Part shown: in pieces, positions 29,946 through 40,500 of the stretch | Layout: the number at the start of each line of letters is the position of its first letter | Numbering within the stretch: position 1 is the stretch's first letter | Assembly (NCBI RefSeq): GCF_000006405.1 | Contig: NW_003209571.1 | Coordinates: 33,801 to 75,968, forward strand | Direction: 5' to 3' | Source: Perkinsus marinus ATCC 50983 | Lineage: Eukaryota; Perkinsozoa; Perkinsida; Perkinsidae | DNA length: 42,168 bases | Translations under genes and position numbers: made by a program | The notes under the pieces: generated by a model | Databases searched by the model: none | Told to the model about the DNA's origin: nothing | Seen by the model: only the letters and a program-made list of their open reading frames with translations

Positions 29946-31812
29946 CGGCTCAGGTTGAGCCACGAGTGGCCAAACTTAAGGGTATGGGATGCTCGTTGAG
30001 TTGACTGCCAAGCGCGGAACTTCATGTGTTATTGAGAGATCTGCTAGCTGTATTGTAACTTGATAATATCTACTTATTTCAAGTTCCTATCAGCCGAGAT
30101 GCATCCCAATGAACTCGGATGTTGAGAATCATGGATGAGAATCAGGATGCTACAGTGTAGTCCTGAAGGACACCGCTAGACTCCCTGTTCCTCGTTAGGA
30201 GCTAGACCGCTTGGAGAAGTCAGCTGATGCATGTAATCCTCGCCGTTAATCTTGGCTAGGGATTCATGCACGAGGTGGTCACGAACTTTCAACTGTTGAG
30301 CATTGCTGTCGAATCAGCGAACCACCTACACGGTGTAGGCTACACCTCAAGTTGGTACTGTCGGTACCGCAACCGGGAGGAGTGCTGATCCGAACGGTCT
30401 CATGATGATGAGGATATGACCCCACGAGGGAATGATCCTATGACTCAGTCTCAATCATTTAGGGCATGAGAAGTAGATAGTTACCTCCTACATTGATTCC
30501 CCAACACAATACAATATATATGAATCCGGAGTGTGGGATTGGAGCAGGGGGATATGTGCCGGGCCCGTATCGGTGTGCAACAAGTAAAACTTAGTCCGCA
30601 CCATGCGGTCCCTGCCACATATAACCTTCGGCGCATTCGCAGGTCATGGATTCCCCGATTGCCGATCTACAGATCAGACAGTAAGACTACCAGTCTGAGA
30701 CTAGTGGCAACGTTGAACGTTGCTTGATTGGCAATCTCGCGCACACTTAGAGATCCAGCCTTCGCCGAATGGCGCCTCGGTTCTCCAATCCCACACTCTC
30801 GAGTCGGAGGGGCTTTCATGGCTGTCAATTCGCAGACCGGCCTTGCCTACGAATAGACAGGGAGAATCGGGAGCCCTAATCATCGACTCGTACAACAATC
30901 TCTCGGCGGTACCCCAGCCAACTAGACACTAGAACCGAGAATAGGATCTGCGTTGAGTGACGCGTTCCTATTAGGAACTTCGTATGCCTCAACAGCCTCA
31001 CGCACTGTTTACTCGCGCACAACTCCGAGAACCGGGTCCGCGCTCAGAGTCGTGTTTAAGCTTCCGCTATCGCTCTTGTGCAACTCGACACTTGTAGCCG
31101 ATGTGACGTGAAGGAAAGCATACTTTCTGAGCGGTTGGCCTGGTTTTAGCTACGGTCCGTAGCCTACGGGGAAATCGATCAATTCACGTGTGCAGGCCAT
31201 CTAGCGCACAACTTTGTGCGCCACATTCACGCCCAAATCACAGCAACCTGACGATGTGGTAATCCTTCCCAGACGACTCAGCGAAAGAAAATTCATTTGG
31301 GAGAGGAATAGCTGATGATAATATCAGAAAACCATGCCATCTATGGATGTAAAAAACATACATAGAGAACATAAAGAGACATTGTCAGAAGTCCTTTCTG
31401 CGCTCACGTCACGAGAAATTCGGTACACGTAGGCCACGTGCGTGAGAGCATGTGTTTTCGATTACCCAATAATCGACATTTTGATCCTCTTTCCAGAAAA
31501 TCGTGGCTTCAAGTCCGCGGAGCACGATCTGGCGCTATAGTGTGCATTTTGGCTTCTGCCAGAGTGGTCTTCATTTCCGCATCTTAAGCCTCAGTAAACA
31601 CACCGGATTGACTAAATGTGGTGTCGCAGTTTTTCCACGCGAGGCCAGTAGAGTAAAAATAACATGAGAAACCTTCTGTCGTCCCGCTAAAGGATTACTC
31701 CTGGCAACCTCTAACCTAATACATTCTATCGTCTATCGCTCATCCCATGTTCATGTTCAATGCCTGTCACTAATGATCTCAACCGTAAGATCTCAGTCCG
31801 TTGCGGCACTTC
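29946..31812. other. no confident gene; one candidate foldback
   Basis: No coding model is supported. A perfect 16-bp inverted repeat, GAGTGTGGGATTGGAG at 30529-30544 and its reverse complement at 30783-30798, brackets 238 bp; it could be the ends of a small non-autonomous element, but no target-site duplication is visible. A 17-bp palindrome GCAACGTT-G-AACGTTGC lies at 30707-30723. Confidence 0.4.
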
Positions 31813-31872
31813 ACGTAGCATGACGTGACGTAGCATGACGTGACGTAGCATGACGTGACGTAGCATGACGTG
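31813..31872. repeat. 15-bp tandem repeat, four perfect copies
   Basis: Four exact head-to-tail copies of ACGTAGCATGACGTG end about 170 bp before the ATG of the secreted-protein gene at 32046. Each junction makes TGACGTGACG-type words resembling CRE/bZIP sites, so an upstream control element is possible. Confidence 0.85.
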
Positions 31873-32045
31873 ACGCATTCACGTGCACCTGCGCGAGACT
31901 ACGATCAGCACATTGTTAATCGCGAGAGCGCGGCGGCGAATTGTGTCTGAAATTCAGACTGTAGACCATCTAGATGGATTTCGTCCTCACATTCACAATA
32001 AATGGTATACTAAGTCCTAACCCTGTTAGTTCATAGCTTCACAAT

Positions 32046-32444
32046 ATGAAGATGTGTTACATCCCTGTTGGTGTCCTCCTCCTCGTCATGATGGTGGTCG
32101 GGGATTCCGATCAATTCTCCACCGAATATGAACTAGATGCTATGCTCAACAGTGAATCAGCATATCAATCGGATGGCGTAGTCTACCGTTGGTATAAATC
32201 TGGAGATTCGATGATCGCCGTCGACCTCGCCGACTGCCTGGATCGTGGGAGCTACTGCTACGTAGCCGTCGATACAACTGAAGGGAACGAAGCAAGAAAT
32301 ATGTTAATGTTCCTCTCATTATTTCATTTTCAGGAGATTATCGGGGTCGTCAAGAACAAGATTCCGTTTAATGGATTGGCCCCGAATGTAGAGAAGCTCA
32401 TTAGAAAAAAAATGTGGGTCCTAAGAGATGTTTCAACAACATAG
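32046..32444 (+). CDS. small secreted protein, possibly one intron
   Basis: The ATG at 32046 starts a clear signal peptide (MKMCYIPVGVLLLVMMVVGD). The mature part has an acidic stretch, VVYRWYKSGDSMIAVDLADC and CYVAVDTTEG. The open frame runs to TAG (132 residues), but a T-rich, AG-ended segment at about 32291-32332 could be a 42-nt in-frame intron with a GC donor, or a 31-nt one with GT. If spliced at the former the protein is 118 residues. An A8 run near 32405-32412 lies just before the end of the frame, and the next frame continues with protein-like residues, so a frameshift or a longer spliced form is possible. Family unknown. Confidence 0.55.
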   Translation: MKMCYIPVGVLLLVMMVVGDSDQFSTEYELDAMLNSESAYQSDGVVYRWYKSGDSMIAVDLADCLDRGSYCYVAVDTTEGNEARNMLMFLSLFHFQEIIGVVKNKIPFNGLAPNVEKLIRKKMWVLRDVSTT

Positions 32445-32539
32445 TAGTCAGCTCATGCGACAGTCATTGTCTATTCGCTTCGAGTCTCGATGGGCAGTCT
32501 TCCGTCCCAATTAATCATTGGTGCTTCGAGTACAGTCAC

Positions 32540-33156
32540 ATGGCTCTGGACAAATTTGTCTATCTTCGTTTTGTTAGGAAGAAGCCGAAGAAAGGGGTAC
32601 TCGGCTATATTGGATATGTAAGTCGAGTGATTCTATTCATTCTCACGTCGATACTCGCATTACTTTAGTATAGCTCGAATCCTCTTGAGCCAGATTATCT
32701 ATTGCCATATTCTCATTGCCATTCATGAGTGTTCCACATTGTGCCAGCAGGTTTTCGTGACTAAGAACAGGCGTGGAAAAGGAATCGCCACTACGCTTCT
32801 AGGAGAGAGCTTTGACTTGGTAGGTTCACAGTGTGGAGCTCTTCAAGCCTTTTAGATCGAAGGTGCATTCAGCAGTCTTGCCCTCAGCTTTCTAAAACCA
32901 TACCTTCCTTCGGTGCTATGAGTCTGATGGTGGAAAATGACAATGCAGCTGCCATCAGGCTATACGAGAAACTCGGTTTCACACTGATCATCAGTAAGTT
33001 CTGAGCACCAAGGACGTTGTTCCGATACCAGATTTTAGATCGCCGGAATTGATAAATTCTTTTGGTGGTGAAATGTTAACTGTAATTTAGCGATCCCTGC
33101 TCTCATGTTTAGATCTGGAGCAACTTGGGCACAGTTACTACGCCCGTTACCCTTAG
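32540..33156 (+). CDS. GNAT-family N-acetyltransferase, four exons
   Basis: Exons 32540-32617, 32751-32819, 32873-32993 and 33113-33156 join in phase (introns 133, 53 and 119 nt, GT-AG) to about 103 residues. GNAT hallmarks in order: GVLGYIGY (beta4), NRRGKGIATTLL (acetyl-CoA binding R-x2-G-x-G/A loop), SLMVENDNAAAIRLYEKLGF (motif B), and a terminal HSYYARYP. The third acceptor could be 32873, 32876 or 32888, all in phase. A complete GNAT is about 150 residues; the first strands and helices are missing if the start is the ATG at 32540, although the frame is open back to 32405 without an ATG. A TACAG acceptor-like site lies 5 nt before the ATG. Substrate unknown (protein N-terminus or small molecule). 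Confidence 0.8.
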
Positions 33157-33870
33157 TGTTGGTGGCCCATCCTCGACTACGCATTCATATTAGCACCTCC
33201 ACGCGGGGGTCACAGTTCGGAGATATTGCCTCATAGCAACCGTGGGGGAGATTACTAAATCCTCCATCATATAAGTCTTTTGTCAATTACGCTGAGTCGT
33301 TGAGTTCATACAGCTTGATACTACCGAAAAAAACTCAAGAGCTCATACAACTGGCACGGATAGGACATTATCGTATCATCAGATGTATAGCCAATGGTCG
33401 CGTCCTTTGATTTTTGGGTCGTCATCGCAATTCGGATGATGATCGATTGAAGGAGCGAGAAGAAATTGACGCAGCGTGAGATTCCGTTGACAAAAACCAT
33501 CCCAAGGAAAATATCATGATTAAACTATGGGATCACGGACAAGTTCCATCAGATATAACGACCGCGGTAATACATAAACTAAGTAACGTAGTGAAGTGTC
33601 CTCTATAATTGTATTGTGCGGGAAATAGTTCCCCGTAGATTAATATTAGCCATGTTCACCCAAGAACACTCTGTGCTAGTGGGCCTCACCCATTGCTACA
33701 AACTCACTCAAACAACAGCTGTAAACACAATTCTCGGCTATAGTTCATTGACATCTCGCGTATCACCCCATCTAGCTACAACATGGACTGCACAATGCCA
33801 GAAAGGGATACCATAACAGAACATCTCGAGTACATGTCCCCAACAACAGGAAGAATAACAATCACGGGCG
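33157..33870. other. intergenic between convergent genes
   Basis: Separates the 3' ends of the GNAT gene (plus) and the aspartic protease (minus). No gene is supported. Confidence 0.4.
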
Positions 33871-34998
33871 CTAGACTGATAGTGCACCGCCTTTCAATCG
33901 AGGCTCTGGTAAAGATCTCAACTTGGCAATACCGATAACTGGTGAAGGATGCCCTGAGAGCCCCGATGGTAGGAAGTGAAGGAAATTACCAACTAGGACG
34001 AAGTCGGGAAAAATCCAATACTCTGTTGGCGAACGGTAGAATTGTAGATAGCATTTTCCGTTCAGATCTGCCGCGACGTAAGCTTCCTGGCTGAGCGATA
34101 GATAAACAGTCTTCTTGAGACCTCTGATCCCAAGAGCGATATCAGGCAGTTTACTTCTTTCCCTGCAAGACACAAATAAGGCATCAAGCTTGGGGAAATA
34201 AGTCAACTTCACATCAGGACCCTGCCAGATAGCTGAGGTCAGGGCTTCCCAATGCTTAGCCGGCACGAAGAGATAGTTGGTACCAGTGTCGACGAAAGCT
34301 ACATCTCCGAATACTTTCAATCGGGAGTCGCCTACTGTGATTGTATCCAACTGGACCTTCCATCTGTCTTCCCCAGCGGCCAGAGCGTACTCCATTGGTT
34401 TGATATACCGTATCGAATCCATTCCACCAAAAGTGAGCTCACCGACGAAACCCTTGTCACTACGCCACTTGGGGTCAAGATAGAGAGAAAAGGAGGGGCT
34501 CTTGAGTCTACCGGTATCAAAAAGCTGTTCGATAAGGGTCGGGTTACGGCCAGCAGACATGGCTAGGCCCAGCAGTGAATGAGCCTCATCATCGTCATCG
34601 GGTGGATAACAATGCTTATCGCACATCAGGCTGAAGGTAAGGTGAAACTTGTCCTCTCCGATTAGTACGGCGCCGTTGTGATCGAAAACTGTCAAGCTCC
34701 CTCCCGATTGTAACTTGATTGTTCGATTGCGATCACTGCGATAGACAATCCCTGGAAGACTAGGATAACACCCAGTCAGGAGTTGTTGGCATTTCTTAGG
34801 ACTGTATGCTCGTTCATACCACTCCTCCCACACAAATACTGTGGTAGAGCTCCCAGAGTCGACTATAGGGGATTGAGGAGAGCCATCAACCCACAGATAC
34901 GTTGCGATAAGATTTTCCGAACGTTGGATAGGTATTCTCACCGTTGAGGCGTACACACTGTGAATGAGCATAGCAGAATGAAGCAGAGAATAGACCAT
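33871..34998 (-). CDS. pepsin-type (A1) aspartic protease, 375 residues
   Basis: It is an intact single exon. The signal peptide is MVYSLLHSAMLIHSVYA. The two catalytic motifs are D47-SGS (IVDSGSSTTVF, Ser in place of the usual Thr) and D237-TGT (AFVDTGTNYLFVP). Also present are the pepsin-family SLLGLAMS segment (about 141-148), FSLYLDP, GELTFGGMD and a C-terminal FVLVGNFL-like strand, plus cysteines at 70, 77, 126 and 130 suited to disulfides. The first Asp lies only about 30 residues after the signal peptide, so the usual propeptide of about 45 residues seems absent or very short. Probably a secreted or endomembrane endopeptidase. A TCTTGCAG acceptor-like site lies about 20 nt before the ATG. 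Confidence 0.9.
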   Translation of the reverse strand: MVYSLLHSAMLIHSVYASTVRIPIQRSENLIATYLWVDGSPQSPIVDSGSSTTVFVWEEWYERAYSPKKCQQLLTGCYPSLPGIVYRSDRNRTIKLQSGGSLTVFDHNGAVLIGEDKFHLTFSLMCDKHCYPPDDDDEAHSLLGLAMSAGRNPTLIEQLFDTGRLKSPSFSLYLDPKWRSDKGFVGELTFGGMDSIRYIKPMEYALAAGEDRWKVQLDTITVGDSRLKVFGDVAFVDTGTNYLFVPAKHWEALTSAIWQGPDVKLTYFPKLDALFVSCRERSKLPDIALGIRGLKKTVYLSLSQEAYVAADLNGKCYLQFYRSPTEYWIFPDFVLVGNFLHFLPSGLSGHPSPVIGIAKLRSLPEPRLKGGALSV

Positions 34999-35519
34999 GT
35001 CGATGGGAGCAGTAAACCCTGCAAGACATTTATATTATAACTCTGGAGGAGCTCCAAACCATCGAAGACAGTAGCTTATTCATAGCCACGAGGGTCGTGT
35101 CTATATAACTAAAAGAGCCCACCCACGATGTTGCTCCAACGCGAGGCGACCTCATAGGAAGTAGTACCCCTACGTGGTGCTCCGAGATACCCCGATGGAC
35201 TCAGCGAATACGAAACGCATACGAAGCACATCCACTACGGGACCTCAATAAGTATCCCCGTCGAGTAAAGAGAAGGTCATTGCCTTTGACGCTAAAGTTA
35301 CATCAATACAAACAGAGCATACAAATACATTCTATCAATAACGATGCGATCATCAACCCATTGGTAAGATACAGAGAAGCTACGGCATTTCCTGACTACA
35401 GTGCGAAGAGTGCTCTCCCACACGGACCAGGACGGCAGAGATAATATATCATCGTGGGCTTCTATCATACTTGTCGATTGACAACTCAACGAGTGACTAC
35501 TCATGAAAATGCGATGATA
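34999..35519. other. intergenic
   Basis: Upstream region of the protease and downstream region of the next minus gene. No gene or distinctive repeat seen. Confidence 0.4.
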
Positions 35520-36770
35520 TTACTTCCGGAATGTTTCCAATGGTGCTTTTAAAGATACTTTTCGAGGCCGTACCCCACCCACTGTTGCCGGTCGGCTTCC
35601 ACCAACGATACTTCCGTAAGCGCTTTGGCTCGTCGCTACTGCACCAAAGCCTCGTCCTTTTCCCTGAACCTTCACTGTCTCTTGCTCGGGCACTATCCCT
35701 TCTATTGCTTTCTCCCGCCATCTAGCTCGTCGTGATTCAGCTCTAGCAGCACTTCTACTCCCCCCGGGAGTAGACTGTCGACTTAGTGTCCTCACTGATG
35801 TATTTCGCGCAACACTGACTGCAGACGATGTCATTCGATTCAGAAGTGGATCTGCAAACGCCGCATGCTGCATAACATAGGGTCGCTCAGCTTCCTTATT
35901 GGATCGACCTGATGATATCGTGCTCGTTATAGTATTCACGAAGGCTTCGAGTCTGTCCGAACTGTCTTCTACTGGCATGTCTAGCTCGACTGCCGAGCCT
36001 TCCGGATTCCCTTTAAGAATCCAATCTGGTGGAGTCAATGGCACCATCTCCGAGCTAGTTGCGGTTACTATCTCCTCTGCCGTCCTACTAGCTGAACGTT
36101 CACTCGAACCGTCATCAATACCGTGACAATTCTGGAAAATGTGTGGGGCCATCAGTGGGTCGGAGGTCGACCCGGAAGGTATCTTTGGAGCGGTATGTAC
36201 TGCCCTCACAGAAGGAGCTCTAGCAGAGCGTTCAACTGGTGGCCTCTTGCTATAGGAACTCCGATGTCGTATTTTCCCCTTCCCAACCTCCCTAGAATTG
36301 AGGGCATCACTGATGAGCTTCCGTCGTTGACTAGTTGCAGAGCCGTCCTTCCGGAATCCTTTACCAGATTTCTGCTGTGGGATGGTATCGATCTCCCGCA
36401 ACAATCGTATTATCTCGCTTTTTCTCCTTCTGGCGTGACCAACGACTCGCTTTCCCTTTTCCATTTCCCTACCGTATACAGAAGTTACCTCATCCAGTCG
36501 ACGGTCTAGAGCTTTGTGATGACACTGAAGCGATACCTCTGGCAAAGTCTCTAGCCTGGCTCTAGAAGGGAGAACTGTAGCGGGTCGGGAGTTGCCACTG
36601 ACTGTGGACGGGCTCGAGCTTGGTGGATGGTCAAGAGAGGGACCGAAATGGAATTTTGGTGTTGCTGAGATCGTATTGAGAATGCCTATATTATCATGAC
36701 CAGGTCCATTGAGACCAGTTCTTAATGATGACAAGTACTCCTCGGACGGGACGAAGGTACGGAATGACAT
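35520..36770 (-). CDS. hypothetical basic, mostly disordered protein, 416 residues
   Basis: It is a single exon; I choose the ATG at 36770 (MSFRTFVPSEEYLSSLRTG) because the frame further upstream to 36785 has no ATG. The chain is Ser/Arg-rich with a basic helical segment around residues 85-135 (HKALDRRLDEVTSVYGRE, then RRRKSEIIRLLREID), several SRPATV-type repeats, and a short hydrophobic helix near EAFVNTITSTI. No signal peptide, enzyme motif or family is recognised. A role as a scaffold or cytoskeleton-associated protein would be a guess. CCATCAG about 25 nt before the ATG is acceptor-like. The satellite array begins about 140 bp upstream. Confidence 0.7.
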   Translation of the reverse strand: MSFRTFVPSEEYLSSLRTGLNGPGHDNIGILNTISATPKFHFGPSLDHPPSSSPSTVSGNSRPATVLPSRARLETLPEVSLQCHHKALDRRLDEVTSVYGREMEKGKRVVGHARRRKSEIIRLLREIDTIPQQKSGKGFRKDGSATSQRRKLISDALNSREVGKGKIRHRSSYSKRPPVERSARAPSVRAVHTAPKIPSGSTSDPLMAPHIFQNCHGIDDGSSERSASRTAEEIVTATSSEMVPLTPPDWILKGNPEGSAVELDMPVEDSSDRLEAFVNTITSTISSGRSNKEAERPYVMQHAAFADPLLNRMTSSAVSVARNTSVRTLSRQSTPGGSRSAARAESRRARWREKAIEGIVPEQETVKVQGKGRGFGAVATSQSAYGSIVGGSRPATVGGVRPRKVSLKAPLETFRK

Positions 36771-36906
36771 TAACAACCAGCCCAAAACGAACTGATGGTT
36801 AATTGAGAAGGCAAAGCAGCAGCAGCAGACGACTACGACGATGATCAGTGTGGCTAATGAAGGGTAGATACAGTGGTGGAAGTAATGCTCCTGCCTCTCT
36901 CTAATG

Positions 36907-37562
36907 GGACAGCTATGCCATTCCCAAGGTATACCCCATTACCATCAATCTCCCCCTAGGGCAGCTATGCCATCCCCAAGATATACCCCAATACCATCAA
37001 TTTCCCCCCTAGGGCAGCTATGCCATCCCCAAGATATACCCCAATAGCATCAATCCCCCCCACTAGGGCAGCTATGCCATCCCCAAGATATACCCCAATA
37101 CCATCAATTTCCCCCCTAGGGCAGCTATGCCATCCCCAAGATATACCCCAATAGCATCAATCCCCCCCACTAGGGCAGCTATGCCATCCCCAAGATATAC
37201 CCCAATAGCATCAATCCCCCCCACTAGGGCAGCTATGCCATCCCCAAGATATACCCCAATACCATCAATTTCCCCCTAGGGCAGCTATGCCATCCCCAAG
37301 ATATACCCCAATACCATCAATTTCCCCCCTAGGGCAGCTATGCCATCCCCAAGATATACCCCAATAGCATCAATCCCCCCCACTAGGGCAGCTATGCCAT
37401 CCCCAAGATATACCCCAATACCATCAATTTCCCCCTAGGGCAGCTATGCCATCCCCAAGATATACCCCAATACCATCAATTTCCCCCCTAGGGCAGCTAT
37501 GCCATTCCCAAGATATACCCCAATACCATCAATTCCCCCCCTAGGGCAGCTATGCCAGACCC
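36907..37562. repeat. 53-54-bp satellite array, about 12.5 copies
   Basis: The head-to-tail units begin near GGGCAGCTATGCCATCCCC and end in a C run before CTAGG. Two main variants alternate, differing at ATACC/ATAGC and in the C-rich part. The first copy is the most diverged and the last stops after about 17 bp. The array lies upstream of the minus gene at 36770 and directly before the LTR element. Confidence 0.9.
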
Positions 37563-40500
37563 GAGATATTATCGAACTAATTCAAATTTCAAATATGATA
37601 GGAATCATGGATTCGAGCACACTGGCGGAGCACCTGTGGAAATTGAGCGAGAAGTATGTTCAACCTTTACTCTAAAAAACGATGCGCGCATCCGTACGGC
37701 GCGAGGTATGACACTAAGGATTCTGTGATGCTGGTCATAGGCGAGCGCTACTTTATGTACATGCGTGCTGCTTTCACGCTGCTGTGTGTTTACGTACGGG
37801 CTTTTATAAGTTAAGTTAGGCTAAGTTGAGTCCGGTATAAGTTCTATACAAGGCTTTTACTAGTTACTGACTTATACTAGCTTACATAGGGATCCATATC
37901 TATATGAGGAGGATATGGATAATAGGGTCTTCATTGTGTTGCTATAGTTTTGCGGCCATTGATTGCACTCTATTGGGCACTGGATCATTCGCTATGGTTT
38001 TGCGAACCCTTATGGGTTTAGGGTTTTTGAGTCATCTGAGGACTAAGGTTGTCGCTACGGATTGTCGATATATATTAACGGAGTCTAGCTTTGAGTTATC
38101 TGAGTTCGGAATGGTTGTTACACGTTCAGGAAAGACTACCGAAGTGCCACGTAATCGTGACACTGATGTTATAGTCAAGGTACGTCGTAGACGTGTTAAG
38201 GAAAAGACGAGTCATGCTTCTCATGCGCAGTGTGCAGAAAGGGAGTCAACCCATGGTACCTCGGTTACTCCCACTAGTTACCCGAGTCCTCATAGGGAGG
38301 ACCACCGCTGCGCGTATTCTACCGGGATTCTTCCCGACTACAGATCTACGGTTACTGGTGATATAAGGTCTGTGAGAAGGGTTACATCGACCGATATCTT
38401 GTTGGATCGGAGCTTGGGGTATGATGGTATCAAGAAGAATGTATCTAACAACCGCACTGACTTGGAGGAGGCTCTAAGGCCGCTCGGTTTATTGGCAAGT
38501 TCCGAAGTGGAGCCCCCCCAACCTATTGGTGATATAAATGACATCATTGATGGTCCAGAGGAGCAAGGGCGACAGCATGGGTTCATCCCCATGGTGGTTA
38601 ATGCGAGGCTACCGAAGGTATGGTATCCAAGGGTAGATATGGGGCTACCAAGGGATTCCTGTGAATGGTTACGTGGCTTGGCGTTTATGGCATACAAACT
38701 GGCCCAACTTGGGGCTGATAAGGTCATTGAGGCGCCCTATAAGGTCACAGTAAGGTCGGATAGTTGTGGTGAGCTACAAGAAGATTCATCAAGGGTGGTA
38801 GATATCACCACATCTCGCGCCCTTGTAACTCAGGGCGTTCCCCTCCGTAGTTTGGAAGAGGACGCTAGCGCCTGTATCGTCCCGTTGATCCGAGTTATGT
38901 GGACCGGGCGTTGGGCAAGGAGCCATAGGTCCAGGGTACGGTCAGATGGACAAGGTCAGTACCCCCGAGCACACCAGGAGTTTGGCTGCGTGCCCGCCAA
39001 GTTCCCCAACTCCTTAGGGTCTTCACAGTGCATTCTAGATCACGCCTGTGAGGGTTCTCCTAGTGGAAACGGGCATCCTCTCGATGCCATCTGCGATGAT
39101 GTCACGCCCACTGGAAGGCTAGTTAGGGTACAGATGCTAGGTAGTTTCCCAGCCTATGCACTTGGAACAGGTCCGAGGTTGTCGTTATTAGATGGGAGCC
39201 ATCGGTCGGTGCGTCCCTGCCTCGTCAAACCCGCCGATGACGCCTGCGGGCGTAGCCTTGTTGAAAGCGATGACAATGTACCAAACCTAGTATGCTTGCG
39301 TGATGAACAAGCGAAGGGTGCTCGAGTATTGGTTGGGGCGGTAGCCTGCCCGAAGTTTGAAGGGTTCAAAGGTTACGGTTCCACATGCTCTTCTCTGAGC
39401 GATTATTCTATGATCGACGGTCGTGCCTCGGAGATTGATGGACAAGCGGGTACTCGAGTATCTGTTAATGCCGACCACCCCCCATATGGTGTAGAAGGAC
39501 TTTCTCGTGAGGATGGTTACGGAGAGGTTGTTGACAAGACAAGTCGTAGGGAAGATGACTATACGGTTATGCAGTCAGGAGTTCAACTACGACCACTACT
39601 ATGTCATACTGTAACCAAAGGGACTAGAGGTTCGTCCTCCAGTTCGTCTAATTCAACTACTATTTTGCAAGCGGAAAAAGGTAAATACGGCTTTGAGCCG
39701 GAATCGACTAAGGGGATGATTTCCTCCCCATTTATCTGTTCACCTCAGGTGATCGATAAGTATCGGTCTTCTCAGTGTTCAGGTATTCAAGTAGAAGACA
39801 AGGACGGCCAAGGCCCCCATGAGCCATTCTTGTCAACTACAACCGATCAACCTGGGGACGCTCAGGAAGACGGTGAATTAACTCAAGATCAACGTGTTGA
39901 TAGGGTTACCAATAAGGATTACCCCGAGGACGGCAACGATGATCAACGCGGGCAACAGAGACTCCATAACGCCTCTGACAATAAGCAGGAGAGAAAGGAA
40001 GAGTATGAAGAAGATAAGGTGAACGATGAGAATAAGAGGGATACTGCAAATGATAAGAGGAGATATGGAGAGAGTGGAAAGCGATACAACCCTTATGATG
40101 GGAGCTCTGGAAGTGGGAGTGATAGATCGAGAAGGGATAAGTATGGTGGAAGGAGAAGTAGAAGGAGAAGATCCCCTACGAGCGACCCGACATCCTCGGA
40201 TTCGAGCTCGGATAGTAAGGGTAAGAGACCGAGATCGAGCAATCGAGTAGATCGTTCGAGTTCGGAGGATAGTGATTATGGGGTGAAGCATCGCCTAACA
40301 GGCGGTGGACACTTCCATCCAGTACATAGGGTTGTACGATCCTCTCGGAAGTGTGATGTCTGTGCCACAAGAGAGTGTCGGACCAAGATCCACTACAAGG
40401 AGTACGACTCGGCCGAGCAGATGGCTATGAAGCTTAGGCCAGCAAGAAGGTATAATGGCGGAGAAGATATACGGTCTGGTACGACATGGATCGAAGAAAT

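Noticed and set aside
29591-30025. Minus-strand frame of 144 codons through the N block
   Set aside because: It depends on 100 unknown bases; only the part 29591-29845 is real sequence and it is a degenerate repeat.
30707-30723. 17-bp palindrome with a one-base centre
   Set aside because: An 8-bp arm is expected about once by chance in a window this size; listed only in passing.
34252-34566. 104-codon plus-strand frame within the protease gene
   Set aside because: Antisense to a gene with clear catalytic motifs; no signal of its own.
36123-36509. 128-codon plus-strand frame opposite the basic protein
   Set aside because: Opposite strand is an intact 416-codon ATG frame; the plus frame is low-complexity and overlaps it entirely.
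36907-37562. CRISPR-like array reading of the 53-bp repeats
   Set aside because: Units are contiguous variants of one sequence with no unique spacers, in a eukaryotic context.
38338-40291. Minus-strand frames (129 and 137 codons) within the LTR element
   Set aside because: They lie antisense to a single long gag-protease frame with zinc knuckles and a retropepsin motif.
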